A stretch of DNA of 64,000 nucleotides from Collybia mongolica (lineage: Eukaryota > Basidiomycota > Agaricomycetes > Agaricales > Clitocybaceae): NCBI GenBank assembly GCA_013420905.1, contig JAAXNY010000017.1, forward strand, positions 310,001 through 374,000, given 5' to 3'. How positions within the stretch are numbered: position 1 is the stretch's first letter; every line of letters starts with the position of its first letter. Shown in pieces: positions 11,208 to 23,549 of this stretch. The notes beneath the pieces are model-generated. The model was given only the letters and a program-made list of their open reading frames with translations. It was not told the origin of the DNA and searched no databases. The position numbers and the translations under genes were made by a program.

Positions 11208-12855
11208 GAACGGTGATCCCAGTCGAAATCTATCTCTCAATCTTCGACTATGTCGTCCCCCCACCGCCTACCCAAACGGAGCATCGAGCTATACTCACAA
11301 ATATATGTCTCGTGTGCCGTGCGTTCTGTTGGATACTTCAACCCCGTATTTTCCGATCTTTGGAGCTCACCAACAAGAAAGCAAACAAATTGATACCAAC
11401 CGAGGGCTCGCAAGCATTTTGCGTTGCTGTTATCAATGGCGTGGCTTCCGCCACGTCACTGGCCCAACACGTCACCGAATGTACACTACGAGATTGGACT
11501 ATCACCAGCACTTTTCATGTAGCATCCGGAGCGCCGGCCTGCCTCTGGGAGGCATACCGTCGTACTTTGGGCTTGCTACCCAATCTCCGGGTACTGAACA
11601 TGCTAGACATGTGCTTAGATGAAATGATGTTACGAGACATATGCTCGTTGAAGGGTCTGCGATCGCTCTTGTTGCAAAATTGTATCACCGCCCGCGGGAT
11701 CAAACTCGATATTATACGCACCCTCAGGCCGCTGCGTAGTCTTCAGTATTTCTACTTTAAAGGAAAGATCATTATGGCTGACTCCCTGTACCTCGATATC
11801 CTTCGTCAAATCATTGATCCCACCCATTTGAAGGCATTCCACTCCACGTCTTGGAATGTTACCACAGTCATCTTCACGGACTTCGCAGGGTGTTCCTCGC
11901 TGCTCGAGTTGAATTTATACCAAGCTGTGCACAATCATCTGCTCCAGAAAATCTTAACGCAGTCTCCTCTCTTGAAATCGCTCACCATCGGCGACATCGT
12001 TCCCAGTGTGCTTCCGCCCAACCTCCTCTCGACGTCGTGCATCCCAGATCTCGAAAGTCTAGTCTGCCCACCCTCAATTCTATCCGATCTTGTCCCTGGG
12101 CGACCCCTTCGCAAACTCATCATCTCAGGCATCTCCTACCATCCGAACACTGACGCAATGCGCGGTCAGCTTCTTTCGTTTTCTGGGTCCGCTGGCATGA
12201 AGATCTTGGCTCAATCATCTGCCCGCATTCATACTCTCCGCGTCCCGCTGCAAATATTTATTGGCGGAGTAGCTTCCCGCCACTTTTCAAGCCTCGAGCA
12301 ACTTCATCTTGATTTCTACCATGAGAACTATGATTTTCAGGGTATGACTATGACTTGCAAGGAAGAATTTGAAGTGGTACGGGCTTTTGTTTTTTACCGA
12401 CCGCCCTGGCTTACGCCTCTTCATCCTGGCAGACAATCCGTGACATGTGCCGGGAAACCCCGCCTGTACCATCGCTGAGAGCGCTGACCATATCATTTGG
12501 GTCCCGCGCCCCGGCATTCTGGTCATTCCTGGTCGACCTCGTGCTACAACACCGTTTGGTCACCTTATATCTGACACTTCTGTTCCCGGATATTTCTGTG
12601 ATCACTTTCTCGACCCTTGTACGATGGAACAAAGTTATAAATGAGCCAAAAGGGAAAGAGAATGACGACCTGTGTCATGTTGAACGAATGGGCAGTGGAA
12701 GGAGTATGGAGACGGGGTCCTGGTCGGCAGAGGTACTCCCTGGCCATCACATGGTTCTGACAGCACTTGGTGCGGCGGGTTGCCTGAAGGACACTCATGA
12801 TTATGGCGGTGCCCTTCGAGCCGCTCTGGGTACTGCTCTGGCGACCCGAGATTAG
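11208..12855 (+). CDS. F-box protein (5' end unresolved)
   Basis: The protein begins with a weak F-box-like segment ('VIPVEIYLSIFDYV ... ICLVCRAF') followed by leucine-rich, irregular repeats, as in the large basidiomycete F-box/LRR family that recruits substrates to SCF ubiquitin ligases. The open frame starts at an acceptor site ('ctgacag' ending 11207), with a stop just upstream, so a first exon carrying the ATG must lie further upstream; I could not place it. An intron runs from about 12377 (gtacgg) to 12432 (ggcag). Splicing it replaces the apparent stop at 12478 by a further 140 codons ending 'LATRD' at 12855. Substrate unknown. Confidence 0.65.
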
Positions 12856-13036
12856 GGAGGTGTTGAGAACATAACCGTTCAGCCACGTAGTCTTGTTTCC
12901 TTGTCGCGTGTCAAAAGCCCTATCTGGTCGGAAGTGACTAGACAGAATTATGCATGAGGTAGTACTGTCACCTGAATTCTTGTAACATTCTAAGCACTAC
13001 AGTACGCGTACTCAATAACACTCCCGTCTTCGCTTT
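12856..13036. other. Short convergent intergenic region
   Basis: About 180 bp between the convergent F-box and P450 genes. Nothing specific is visible beyond AT-rich sequence expected for two 3' ends. Confidence 0.4.
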
Positions 13037-15174
13037 TTATGCTATAAGTAATCGTACCACTTCATTTCGAGGTTGAATGCGACATCGGTACGGATGTGGT
13101 TGGCTATGGTCGTTGTTATTAGTTGTGGCGTTGGTGCAGGCTAGAAGGGCAACGCACCTCGTCGCTTCTAGTTTGAATTTCTCTTCTGGAATTATCTCTT
13201 GTCCATCGTCTCCAATCTCTTTTGAGACCGACAGAACAGCTAGTGTGGTCGCGATTGCAATCCAGAGGCTATCTTCTGCCAAGAATCGGCCGGGGCAGAT
13301 CCTAAGTAGTAAATACTTATTCAACTATGATCCTAAGCTACCTTAGGGTTCGCATTAAGAACTGACCTCCGTCCGAAACCAAATGACCCCGTGAGGTATG
13401 GCTCGCCACGACCCGCTGGCTCTGGTATGAAACGATCAGGGTTGAATTGAAAGGGTTCCTGGTAGACCTCTTCGTTCAATGCCATCCCCCTTGCAGCGCC
13501 ATCACAGCCAGATCAATCTAAAGTGCGTGCAGAACTTGAAGAAGAATGCTCCATACCGGGTGTGCGCAACCACAATAGACCCTTTCGGGATAAACATACC
13601 ATTATACGTATCATCCTCACGAGAGGTATGAGGAATTCCTAGACAAATAATCACAACATGTCAGGGAATGAATTGTGTCTTGTAAAGGTCTTACCCAATG
13701 GGACGGCGGGATGCCACCTTTATTGTTCAGATTACTCATGCATTTGGTACCCGCACATAAAGGAAACATACCTCAAAGTTTCCTGCAGAATGAATTCAAT
13801 GTAGGGCAGAGAGCCGCGGTCGCTGAAATCAGGCAAGCGGTTGGATCCTATGACTGCATCGATTTCCTGTTGCGCCTTCGCTTGACACTCTGGGTGAAGC
13901 ACCATAGCGAGAAAGAAGGTTGAAAGTGAAGACGCAATCTTAGGTCTCATTCAATCTTAGCAAGATGTCAAGGGGCGTTTAAACGCACAGTGTCTGTGCC
14001 TGCGAGATATAGAACGGCTGAGACTCCTTGAATATGTTCTATGGTCATGGCACGATTGGCTTCACCGCTCTGTATTTCTTCAAGCTGTGCCGCGAGGAAT
14101 GAGGGTCTTGCGGTGCCTAGTCGCTGGAATAGTTGGCAAGGTATGACTATATAACAGCGGGGGATATAAATTTGACAAACCATTTGTTCTTTGATATCAA
14201 TGACTGGGTATCGATAGAGCCGCTCTACGAATGGTCGTGTACTCCTTGCGAGATGGGCATCATGTGCGCCAGGAAACCACGATGGGAAGTATCGAACTAT
14301 CTAAAGTATTCCGTGAGTGAACCAACGCTTGATTATGTGACACATACGGAAAGGGAAAAGGTCAACAACAGAACCCTCTGGAGGGCCTATCACTGGGAGT
14401 ACATGATGGACTATGTCATTCATTATCTTGAGGTAGGGGTCGTCTTCTGCCTCAATTACATGTCCGTAAGAGATTCGTATGACAATTGCGGTTGCAAATC
14501 TGCTCGGAAGAGATTACCCAGTAAGTGTCTGTTGAGTGAAATTAAAGGTAAAAATACAGGCCTGATCAAGAGCTCTTGTCGATTTTCTGGTTTCAAGGTG
14601 AGGTTTCGTACCAGTTCGCGCGCCTCCTGGGCCTGGATAGGGCGATGCAACGAGGCCTTATTCTTGTTAAAGTATTTCTGTAACATCTTTCGATGCAACT
14701 GGTGGTCGCTCCCATAGTCCATGAGAGCAGTTGCCTGTATAAATCCGGCACTGACAGTACAGATGAGTGACTGTATAATGAACTCAATCAACCATACCTC
14801 TCATGCAAGGGGAACATCGGTCTCCCGCTATAATTTGAACCCCTCTTTTCTAAGAGGTCAATAGCCATTTGGAGATCATTGAGTAGGATAAAGCGTCTTC
14901 CGAGGCACGTGAGGTGTATGATGCCACCTGTGTTCGTGATTTGTGATCTAGAAGTATGTATTTTAAAGGGAAGGATGTACATACCGTACTTTTTTCCAAG
15001 CTCATAAAAGGTGAGTTCTTTGTCGTCCGCTGAGTGAAGCAACCGAAGGTGGCCAATGAGTGGATCCCCGGCAGGGCCGGGAGGTAGGGGTAGGCGCTTC
15101 TTCGAAAGTTTAAGTATAACTAGAAGGACCCCAAAACTCAGGACAAAGAGAGGTAACGGTGTTAAAATGGCCAT
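13037..15174 (-). CDS. Cytochrome P450 monooxygenase, tandem copy A
   Basis: Microsomal P450 with an N-terminal membrane anchor (residues 1-22, 'PLFVLSFGVLLVILKL'), a proline-rich hinge ('PLPPGPAGDPLIGHL'), I-helix 'AGTDT' (about 14000), K-helix ExxR in 'QETLR' (about 13775), 'FNPDRF' (about 13440) and the heme-cysteine loop 'FGFGRRICPGRF', split by an intron just after the arginines (13300-13375). Introns are phase-conserved with copy B. A final intron before 'QPHPYRCRI..PRN' has a length divisible by three. All exons join in frame, so the gene appears intact, about 510 residues. The sequence style matches the large basidiomycete P450 families related to O-methylsterigmatocystin oxidoreductase (CYP64/CYP5144-like); the exact family and substrate are not determined. 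Head-to-tail with copy B, 383 bp apart. Confidence 0.9.
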
Positions 15175-15557
15175 GTGGGCTAAAGCTAATAGTGTTTGAC
15201 CTTCTTACCTCTCCATTAATATAGGATACTATGATTACCTGGCACCCATCGAAGAACGACCGATTTGGGAAGATCTGAAAGCTATTCCACGTAATATTAG
15301 CCTGTCACTCCGACGTCCGCGTTCGCAGCATCATTTTGCTGGTCGTTGGCCTAATGACATGGGATCATATAAAAGTCAGTCCATTTTAGCTGCGGAAGGC
15401 ATTGCATCAGGTAGCGGTCTGACGTGCAACTCTATCGAGGATCGGCGCAGCAAAGCAGATAAAGTGGTCCGGCGACGTATTCGCGATATTATCATAAAAA
15501 CATGTGATGCATACTCGAGTACATTGGCGCGCCGCATCCCCTGTAATTGCTTATACC

Positions 15558-17647
15558 CTAGCTTATGATAGTTCGCACCTTTCCGTTTCGAGGCTGGAAG
15601 TGGCATTGGTATTGAACTAGCGTGCTGCGGTTTGTGTCAGTGGGCTGCGGTTTTCGTAGAACCTTGCGGAAAGCCTACTTATTTCCTCCTAATTTGCACT
15701 TGACATCTGGCATCGTCTCGTCCCAATCAGCTTCAACCCCTTTTGAGATGGAGAAGACGGCAAGTATCGTGGCCATCGCGATCCATATGCTATCATGCGC
15801 CAGGAACCGGCCGGGGCAGATCCTACATGTCCGTCTAGGTTTAGACGGAATTACCGATCAGTTCGCGTTGTCTACTGACCTTCTTCCAAAACCAAATGAT
15901 GCCGAAAGGTGGGGCTCTCCGCGACCCGACGGCTCTCGGAGAAAGCGATCTGGATTAAATTTGAAAGGTTCTGCGTAAATCCGTTCATTTAGTCCCATTC
16001 CCCTGGAGGCGTGTATTACTGTACCAAACTCGCAAGTGAGTAGAGCATTTTTACGTACCTCACATTCGCGATCACAATGGAACCTTTGGGGATAAACATG
16101 CCGTTGTATGTGTCATCTTCGAGAGAGAGATGAGGTACTCCTAGGAAAAGAACATATCAGTGAAGAACATCAAGGGGTTGCGCTACGGTCTAACCCAGAG
16201 GGATAGCAGGATAGCATCTTTGGTGAAGTTGTTACCTGATCCATTTATCGAAAAACAAAAATATGTACCTAAGTGTTTCTTGCAAGGTACATTCCAGATA
16301 CGGAAGCGAGAGGCGGTCGCTAAAATCAGGAAGACGACGAGCTCCCACGACTGCATCAATCTCTTCTTGAGCTTTTGTCTGGCACTCTGGGTGAAGCGCC
16401 ATGGCAAGAAGGAACGTCGAAAGCGTATGCGTAATCTGAGGTTTATCAGTTTATAATATTCTGAGGGCGGGAGGAAGTTGATTGACCGTCTCTGTACCGG
16501 AAATTTGCAAAGTCGTTGAAATACCCCGTATATGCTTCATAGTCATCCCATGGTCGGCTTTACCATTTCGCAGAGCTTCGAGTTGGGTAGCGAGAAAAGA
16601 CGGCTTTGCAGTTCCTTGCTCCTAGGATAGGTGTCAACTTTGGCTTCCTATTGGTCATGTGGAGATGAAAAACCATTTGTCGTTCGATATCAACGATCGG
16701 GTATTGGTCCAACTGCTCTAAAAATGGTCGCGCACTTCTTGCTAGTCCGATATAGTATGTGCCAGGAAACCACGATGGAAGGTATCGAACTAGCTTAAAC
16801 CTTAGTGAGTCTTGCGAGTATTCTTAAAGTAGAGCATACGGAGAGGAAGGACGTTGACGGCGGAACTCTTAGGGTGGGATATAGCTGGGAGCACGTGACG
16901 AACTGCATTGTTCACTATCTTGAGGTAAGGATCGTCGCCAGTCTCGATTACATGTCCATACGATATCTGGACGAGAACAGCGATAGCGAACCTATTCGTG
17001 ATAATCAGTGATGTCTAATATGGCCAACACAGAAGGGACTTCTTTTTACCTCGTCAGGACCTCCAGCTGATTGGATGGCGCCGAGATGAGATTTTGCACC
17101 AGCGTACGAGCCTCCCGAGTTTGAATCGGACGATGCGACGAAGTCATCCCTAAGTTAAAGTGTCTTTGTAGTACCTTCCTGTGCAATTGATGATGTTTTT
17201 CATCGTTCAGAAAAGTGGTGGTGTGCAATAACCCAACACTGGCCAAACAGGTCAAATAATGTTGGTATGCTAATCATATCGACCGCACATATCGCAAAGG
17301 GGAAACTTGGGTCTCCCGCTATACTTCGGAGCTCTCCCATCCAGTAGATCGGTAGCCACTTCAGCGTCATTGAGCACAACAACAGATCTACCCAGGGAGC
17401 TCAAGTGGATGATTCCACCTACTTCAGTGATCAGCAATTCATTTGTGAGGACAGATATAAAAAGCATGCCATATTTCTTGCTGAGGTCATGGAAAACAAG
17501 GTCCCTGTCATCCGCGAGAAATAGCCGAAGATGTCCGATAATGGGATCCTGTGGGGGTCCAGGCGGTAAAGGTGGGTGTTTACTCGGGCGTCTAGTCCAG
17601 AGATAAATGGCCCTAAAGAGCACGAAGGCAAGTAAAAGAAATGCCAT
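15558..17647 (-). CDS. Cytochrome P450 monooxygenase, tandem copy B
   Basis: Paralogue of copy A with the same order of exons. It has an N-terminal anchor ('AFLLLAFVLFRAIYLW'), hinge 'PPLPPGPPQDPIIGHL', 'SYGHVIE..DDPYLKI' and 'RYLPSWFPG' as in copy A, I-helix 'SGTET' (acidic Glu in place of Asp), ExxR in 'QETLR' (about 16275), 'FNPDRFLREPSGRGEPH' and the heme loop 'FGFGRRICPGRFLAHD' (about 15800-15890). A stop that appears about 30 codons after the heme loop is removed by an intron (about 15600-15655); the tail then continues to 'CHFQPRNGKVRTIIS' and ends at 15558. That tail aligns with copy A, which supports the splice. It appears intact. Substrate unknown; tandem duplication suggests specialisation. 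Confidence 0.87.
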
Positions 17648-17783
17648 CGCCGTTGTATCTAATCAGCCTCTTGCATTGATAATGTTCTGTGAATACATGG
17701 GACGGGAAGGCTCTGCGAAATTACATGTGATCAAATCATGACATCGCCAATAATATACCTAGTTCTTTATGCCAAGGTATCAC

Positions 17784-18336
17784 CTATGACCGCAGAGCAC
17801 AGATGTGGAGGCAAGCAAATTTTGCTTGTGAAAAATTCGGTGTCATTAAAGCGTGGGATATTGCTTCAAACATGCGTATGAGAATCGGCGTGGAATAATG
17901 ATCTAAATTTCCAGTAGAGTGGTCTCCATTCTTCACTGTCATTATGATGTCTGTTTTTGACATTCTCGATGGGAACAGGAAATATGTCGTGGGATAATCA
18001 ACATGTATACGTACGCGGGATCGGCAGTCATACCTGTGGTAATTATTAAGACGGGACACAAGGCACACGCAACAAAGAGAACATCTACCCTGAAGACCTT
18101 CGGGCGCGCGATAGCTTGACCAGGAAACCTAGATATCCGATGAGATATTGTATTATTACTGAGAGCGACATACTTTCCACCTGAACCATGTCATTATCTT
18201 CCGTTGGCAATCTTAGTCCAACAGAAACTTCGTCAATGGAGAAGTCTGTCTCAGGTATAATACTAACAACGCCATTTACGACATTGCAAAACGCGTAATT
18301 TCCAAACTTGAATCGCAAGCTCGAAGTTTTTCCCAT
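17784..18336 (-). CDS. Hypothetical protein, unrecognised
   Basis: Start chosen at 18336 because its context is good (acaATGg); an in-frame ATG at 18360 is the alternative. The first exon encodes 'RFKFGNYAFCNVVNGVVSI' and about 50 residues rich in alternating hydrophobic positions. Two short introns can be drawn, at about 18168-18120 and 18077-18035, giving '..ARPKVFR' joined to 'YDCRSRVRIHVDYPTTYFLF' and on to a stop at 17784. The alternating pattern suggests beta-strands. No family is recognised; an arrestin-like fold crossed my mind but is not supported by a motif. It is divergent from mL59, sharing a 245-bp promoter region, and follows P450 copy B. Confidence 0.4.
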
Positions 18337-18581
18337 TGTTCGCGTCCCTGTTTTCAGCAATGTACTCTGGTACCCCCACCGTACTGGTGATGGTCCGATA
18401 GTTGCTGCTCTGTATTTAGGTCCCTAAACTGCCGTGTAAGAGTAGATGAGAGTGATGACAGTTTTCGGAAAGTTAATTAGGAAGTTCCTAATCCAGCTTA
18501 TTTGGCTAGGAAGTCTCAGACAAATACCAATTGTTTTCTTCAACTACAAGTGACGATCCCGACTTGTGCAAGTTGAGTGGC

Positions 18582-19288
18582 ATGTCTACGTCTGCTGCCC
18601 TGCAAGCCGTTAAGGCGTTCCGCCTAAAGGCAGTACGAGGCCTTCCCAACCATATTATCCGCCTCGGTCCTTTGCCACCGCCGACAGAGCCCATCAGCGC
18701 AGGAACATTAAGACTTCCCAACCCGTTCGTTCCCCGACTGAATCCCAGGTCGGGAAAATGGCGTCCTGCCGCAATAAGTCTCCGGCGCCAGGCAGACCTA
18801 GTCAAACATGCTAAAGCCTCGAATACCTTGCACCTCCTCCCTTCCGGTCCGAAAACACCACGACCAACTCAAAAAGCTCAACGCGTCGCTGCCGAGACCC
18901 CTACCGCACTTGAAAATAACCTAACAGAGGCTACCGCAAAGGATAAAGAAGAAGGGCAAGACACTACATGGATGATGCCAGTGGCTTGGGAAGGCAAGGT
19001 CGAATACAAGGAGGTTGCGGGTGCAGAACTCGGGACACGGTTGTACGCCGCGAAGAAACGAATGTTCAAGGGACATAGATGGGAGCGCATGAAAGAGGCC
19101 CGGGAGAACAAGCAGAAGATTTTGCTCAGAGACATGGCTCGGAGGGTCAGGAATTACAAAGCTGTACGTTTTTCTTTTCTTTGGAAAGCCCTGGCTTACC
19201 CTTGGTCATGTTCCAGTACTATCAAAAACGAAAGCCGGATCCTCTCAAAACATCCAATTCCGCGAAGGCGCGGAAGTTACCCTTTTAA
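18582..19288 (+). CDS. Mitochondrial large ribosomal subunit protein mL59
   Basis: Fungal mL59 (yeast MRPL25) family, a component of the mitochondrial large ribosomal subunit. Two exons, 18582-19163 and 19217-19288, are joined across a 53-bp intron, giving about 217 residues. Family features are 'NPFVPRLNP' followed by 'WRPAAISLRRQADLVK', a lysine-rich middle, and 'MFKGHRWERM' near the C-terminus, then a very basic tail 'YYQKRKPDPLK'. The N-terminus has the basic, hydroxylated composition of a mitochondrial targeting region. The start at 18582 gives this N-terminus; an in-frame open stretch upstream lacks a better ATG. Confidence 0.82.
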
Positions 19289-19622
19289 CGCTATCCCTAC
19301 ACTATTCGCATTACATATATACGTTATCCACATATTTATCTCGCGTCAAACATAACCAACTGTACGACGTTCAGTTTGCTAGAAACGGATAAAGCTTGTG
19401 CCAATTCCCATCCCTCCAGTATTGAACATCATTCTTCGTTCCGTCCTCAACGAACGTAATACATGTGTAGGACGACTTCGATTGTCTTAATGGAGAAAGA
19501 CAAAAATTTATTCAAACTCCGATTGTATCCCCGCGCTTTCATAATTGCTGTTCGCTTTTGATGCAAATGTCTCTCGTTAGCGACCACCCCATCCTCTCTC
19601 CATTTTCCACTCTACTTCTCCA

Positions 19623-20684
19623 ATGTCATCTTTCCAGGCAGAAAGGGCGGCACGAAAGCCTTACAACGTGAGTTGACAGTAGTATAACCTACAAAGCGTG
19701 TGCTCAGCGTGCTTTTTTCACCAACCAGCGACCCTCGCCTCGAGGGAACGCAGACGGACAATGGCTGCACGACAAAGCTCCGACTGGCCCCAGAATCAGC
19801 TCGAATGGCACGGGACGCCCAAGAAACGTCGTAGTCCCAGCAAGCGCCATCAACACCCGCCTCGCCGTCTCAAACTTACATTATGAGATCACGCCTAAAG
19901 ACCTCACTGTTCGTCTTCTAGTCCCTGCACATACTTGTTCCCTTCGCTCACCTCATCTTCAGGCCATCTTTGGACAGATAGGCACGCTAGTTCGTGAGCC
20001 ATTAATCAGGGTACGACCAGCCCAGAGCTTCACCTGAAAAAAACAACCATCGACTCCATTCGCTTATGCGCATTCGGTTTTTGCGTCACTCTTTAAAGTA
20101 CGACCGTAGCGGCCGCTCCTCCGGTACTGCCATAATCGCCTTCGAAACACCGGCGGAAGCAACACGAGCGAAGAAGCAATTCAACGGGATTCTCGCCAAG
20201 GGTAACGTCCCCCGCTGATATTTGCGGCGCTAGTGGTTTAGTCTACCCGGCTGACAAACCTATGTTCTGTTTGTTTAGGACAACCGATGTCAATCGAATT
20301 CGACACACCGCCGCCACGCCAGACACGTCGATCCGCCAGCGTGCCAGTGCTCCTCAACAGAATACAGAAGCCACCTCTTTTGGACCGCTTGAGCCGAGAT
20401 GATGTTCATGTGAAAACCCCTTCTGGCCCGTCAGTATTCGTTCTGCCACTCATAGTATACTACCTCATTTGACATTCGTTCTGCTTCCCAGGCGAGGAGG
20501 GGTGGGTCCTATTCGATCCCGACCCCCACGAGCTGCCGGAGCGCGCGCAGGACCCAAAAAGCCCAAAACGGCGGAGGAACTCGATAAGGAGCTGGATGCA
20601 TTCATGGGAGATTCAGAGACCGTTGCTCCTGTTGCACAGGAGGAGACCTCAGTGGCACCCGTTCAAGACGTCGAGATGGCGTGA
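19623..20684 (+). CDS. Aly/REF-type mRNA export adaptor (Yra1 family)
   Basis: TREX-complex adaptor that bridges spliced mRNA to the export receptor. Exon 1 (19623-19667) encodes 'MSSFQAERAARKPYN'. Further exons give an RRM with RNP2-like 'LAVSNLHYEI', 'LTAIFGQIGTLVREPLIRYD', and RNP1-like 'GTAIIAFETPAEA', then 'GQPMSIEFD'. The C-terminus has the classic REF box: 'KTAEELDKELDAFMGD'. Introns are mostly about 50 bp and disrupt the RRM at several points, so no single long open frame shows the protein. The N-terminal part is shorter in RGG repeats than animal Aly. It is transcribed convergently with Aip1. Confidence 0.88.
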
Positions 20685-20914
20685 TTAGATATAGCCTTGT
20701 AAAAGATGGCGCTTTCACCGGCGCCACATAGTTATGCCTTCGTCTCCACCCCGCTCAGTTTGGTTCTTATCTTACCGTATATTTTTGTGTATTTCCGTTG
20801 GCACGATTTCTGTTTTCCCCTGCCCACCCCTATATTGAGATGGTATCTCACAACGAAAGTATGTGTGCACATCTCAGAATATTACAATGTCCACGATTCT
20901 TTTTGTCCTATTTC

Positions 20915-23549
20915 TTAAACATGAAATGTTACCTCCCAGAGACGAACACATCCATCAGCTCCAGTACTAGCTAGTTTGCCCCCTGTGCCATTCTCCTCGA
21001 GCCAGAGGACTGCGTTCGCCCCGCCAGGAACTGCATTCTTGATGGGGATGTTCTTCATCGGTTTGGCGACACTCCAGATGTACACATGTGTATCAAGAGA
21101 TGCGGAGGCACAATGCAGGGAGTCGGACGTCCAGACGATGGAGTTGACCCGCGCGGAATGGAAGGACCACCGGGAGGTGATTAACTGAAAGTCCAAGTAC
21201 TGAGTAACGTCCGGTTGAATGGGGTTATGAGTGATCGCAAACCTTCTTTTCTTTGACATCGAATAAGGCGATCCTTCCACTTGACTAAGGCCCAAATATG
21301 AGGAAACTGCGAACAGAAAAGGCAAGATCACGCACGTCGCCAGCAGCCAACAAGTTTCCGTCCGGGGAAAACGCCAGAGCAGAGACTACGCCCTTATTCC
21401 CCTCCAGCACATCCATCTCCTTTAACACCTTACCGTCCCAGTGATTAAGACGAACCTTCTGGTCCTGTGCCGCCCAGTCATAACCGTCGACGAAACGGGG
21501 AGCAAAGGATTGCTTACCTCACCTCCGATGGCGATTATAGACTTGGACGCTGCAATCGAGCTGGGGGCATATTTGGGCGTCTCCTGGAGCACCTTCTGGT
21601 TCGAGCGGAAAGCCTCGATGGTGTTTATTTCAGCCACAAAGACGGTCGAGTCCGCTGCGACTGCCAGTGACCTCGGTTGGAAACTTGTGGGTGTTGACGC
21701 GTGCCTGCGAAAATATGTCTCAGTGGGACAGAACTTTAAGATGGATAGACGCGTGGTTGCTCACAAAAATCCCTGTCCGCCTGTCCCGATCTCCCGCACG
21801 CGATCATCATAACCGATAGATACCATTTTTCCTTCGCCGGTCACTGACGCTATACCGGAGACGAGGTTGGAGTGGCCATCTCCCTCGAGGCTCGTACATT
21901 CCCCTGTCGATCCGGAGAACGAGAAGATACGCCCGTCCGCAGTTCCGCCCAAAAACGTTCCAGGTCCTGATGCAGCGGTCGCTGTGATCGATTTCTGAGT
22001 TGCCTAATGACACCCATAAGTAAGGAGATCTCAGGTGAAGGTAGGGGCACGTACACTGTACACTCTTGTTGGCTTGTCGCCTACTCTAGGGTCGAATATA
22101 TTCAAATCGCCAGATACAGAGAGAGAAATAATATCTTTCTCTCCAGTCCAGACATTCCCAACTTGTTGGTGATTAACACCAGAGCCTAGCGTCCAGGTTG
22201 TGACGGCCTTCCGGGTTTCGACGTCCCCTATCACTAGTTAGAAATCTCGTGAAAGACAATTTAATTAGACGTACAAAGCTTCACTGTACAGTCCGCGGAA
22301 GACGTGACCAGCGATTTGCTATCGGGGCTCCAAGTGCACGCCATCTAAAAACTCATTATACGTTATTTGTTTTGGGGGAACAGCAAAAGTAGGGCGGCGT
22401 ACTATGCTTCCTTTGTGTCCATTCTCGGTGAATTCTCCTACAGTGTCACCAGTCTTCCCATCATACACGAAAATCTTCCCATCCGAACCAACGCTAGCGA
22501 AGTGGTCTCCAGAGGCGGCATATCGTACATCTTGGACGAATTTCGTGTGTGTTTTGATCGACTGCCGTGGCAACATGGTTAATAATCGGCTTTGAATAGG
22601 CTTGTTGGTATGTTACGTACTCGGTCATATTTGAATGGTACGCCTATATTATACGCCCTTTCATAAGAACAGTCCAATAGCGATGTATTGAGCATACGAA
22701 CCCTGGTGGAACACGATGGATCCATCGTCCGCAGCCGTCGCCGCCCGATACGGGCGCTGATGTCGGATAGAAACCGAATTTATGGCCTGCATATGAATTA
22801 TTACATGGTTTGAAGGAATGTAAGGGGATCAAGCATTACCTTTGAGTGTCCGCTAATTTCGCCAGTGGAGGAACCGCTATCCATCATGAAAGCGTGGCCG
22901 AATCTATAAGCCTAATTGTAAGATTCTAAACAAGGTGACTAAAGCCAGGGATGAGATGCGAACTTCTCGCGACCATCTCCAACAGCAACAATCCGCTTGC
23001 TCTCTCCATCCCACTCGAGGTCGTTGCTGAGAAAGGGTGAGTATGTTTTATACTGCAGTTGAACAAAGTAGAGCATACATCCTTCCTGATATGACCTTAT
23101 ATTCGCCCTTAAGGGTCTGATCTTCCCCTACTGTGTCCCAAACCCTGACTGTCACAGGTGTTCAACTCGAGGTTGTTCATTACAACAGGGCCAAGGCCAT
23201 ACCTGTTCCAGTTATGTCTGCAGATGCACAGTAATAGCCCGACGGTGATATACGGGCGACTGTTGTGTTTTGTACATGCCCAGAGTAAGCTGTCGTGAGT
23301 AAGGGGTTCTGTCGCAAGTATTAGTTAAAGGGTCGATCCAAAGTCAATCAACCACACTCACATTCAGGTCGCGAATCTTGGTATGCAGGTTTCCTTGTCA
23401 ATATAACTCTAAGTTTTGGAGGTACAACGCACTATGACGGCCTTTCCATTGGTGTACACAACTTTGTCCTTACTGGCACTAAGTTTCGTCGAGACACCAC
23501 GCGTGGTGATGGGGTTTGGTGCGATAAGGCCAGATTTCTTGAACGACAT
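20915..23549 (-). CDS. Actin-interacting protein 1 (WD40, Aip1/WDR1)
   Basis: Cofilin cofactor that promotes actin filament disassembly. The start at 23549 gives 'MSFKKSGLIAPNP', then 'TTRGVSTKLSASKDKVVYTNG', the conserved beginning of the family. WD repeats are visible throughout the many exons: 'VQDVRYAASGDHFASVGSDGKIFVYDGKTG' (about 22470-22560), 'WTSDSLHCASASLDTHVYIWSV' and, last, 'KLASTGADGCVRLWEV', ending at 20915. The family forms two seven-bladed propellers of about 600 residues, consistent with the span. Exons are short with introns of about 50-60 bp, so individual open frames are brief. The 3' end is convergent with the mRNA export adaptor, about 230 bp apart. Confidence 0.88.

Noticed and set aside
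11213..11215. GTG as start of the F-box gene
   Set aside because: Fungal nuclear genes start with ATG; an acceptor site sits just upstream, so an exon is missing instead.
12476..12478. Stop codon ending the first F-box gene at 12478
   Set aside because: It lies after an unspliced intron; with the intron removed the frame runs to 12855.
15600..15655. Early stop making P450 copy B a pseudogene
   Set aside because: A GT-AG intron removes it and restores a tail that aligns with copy A.
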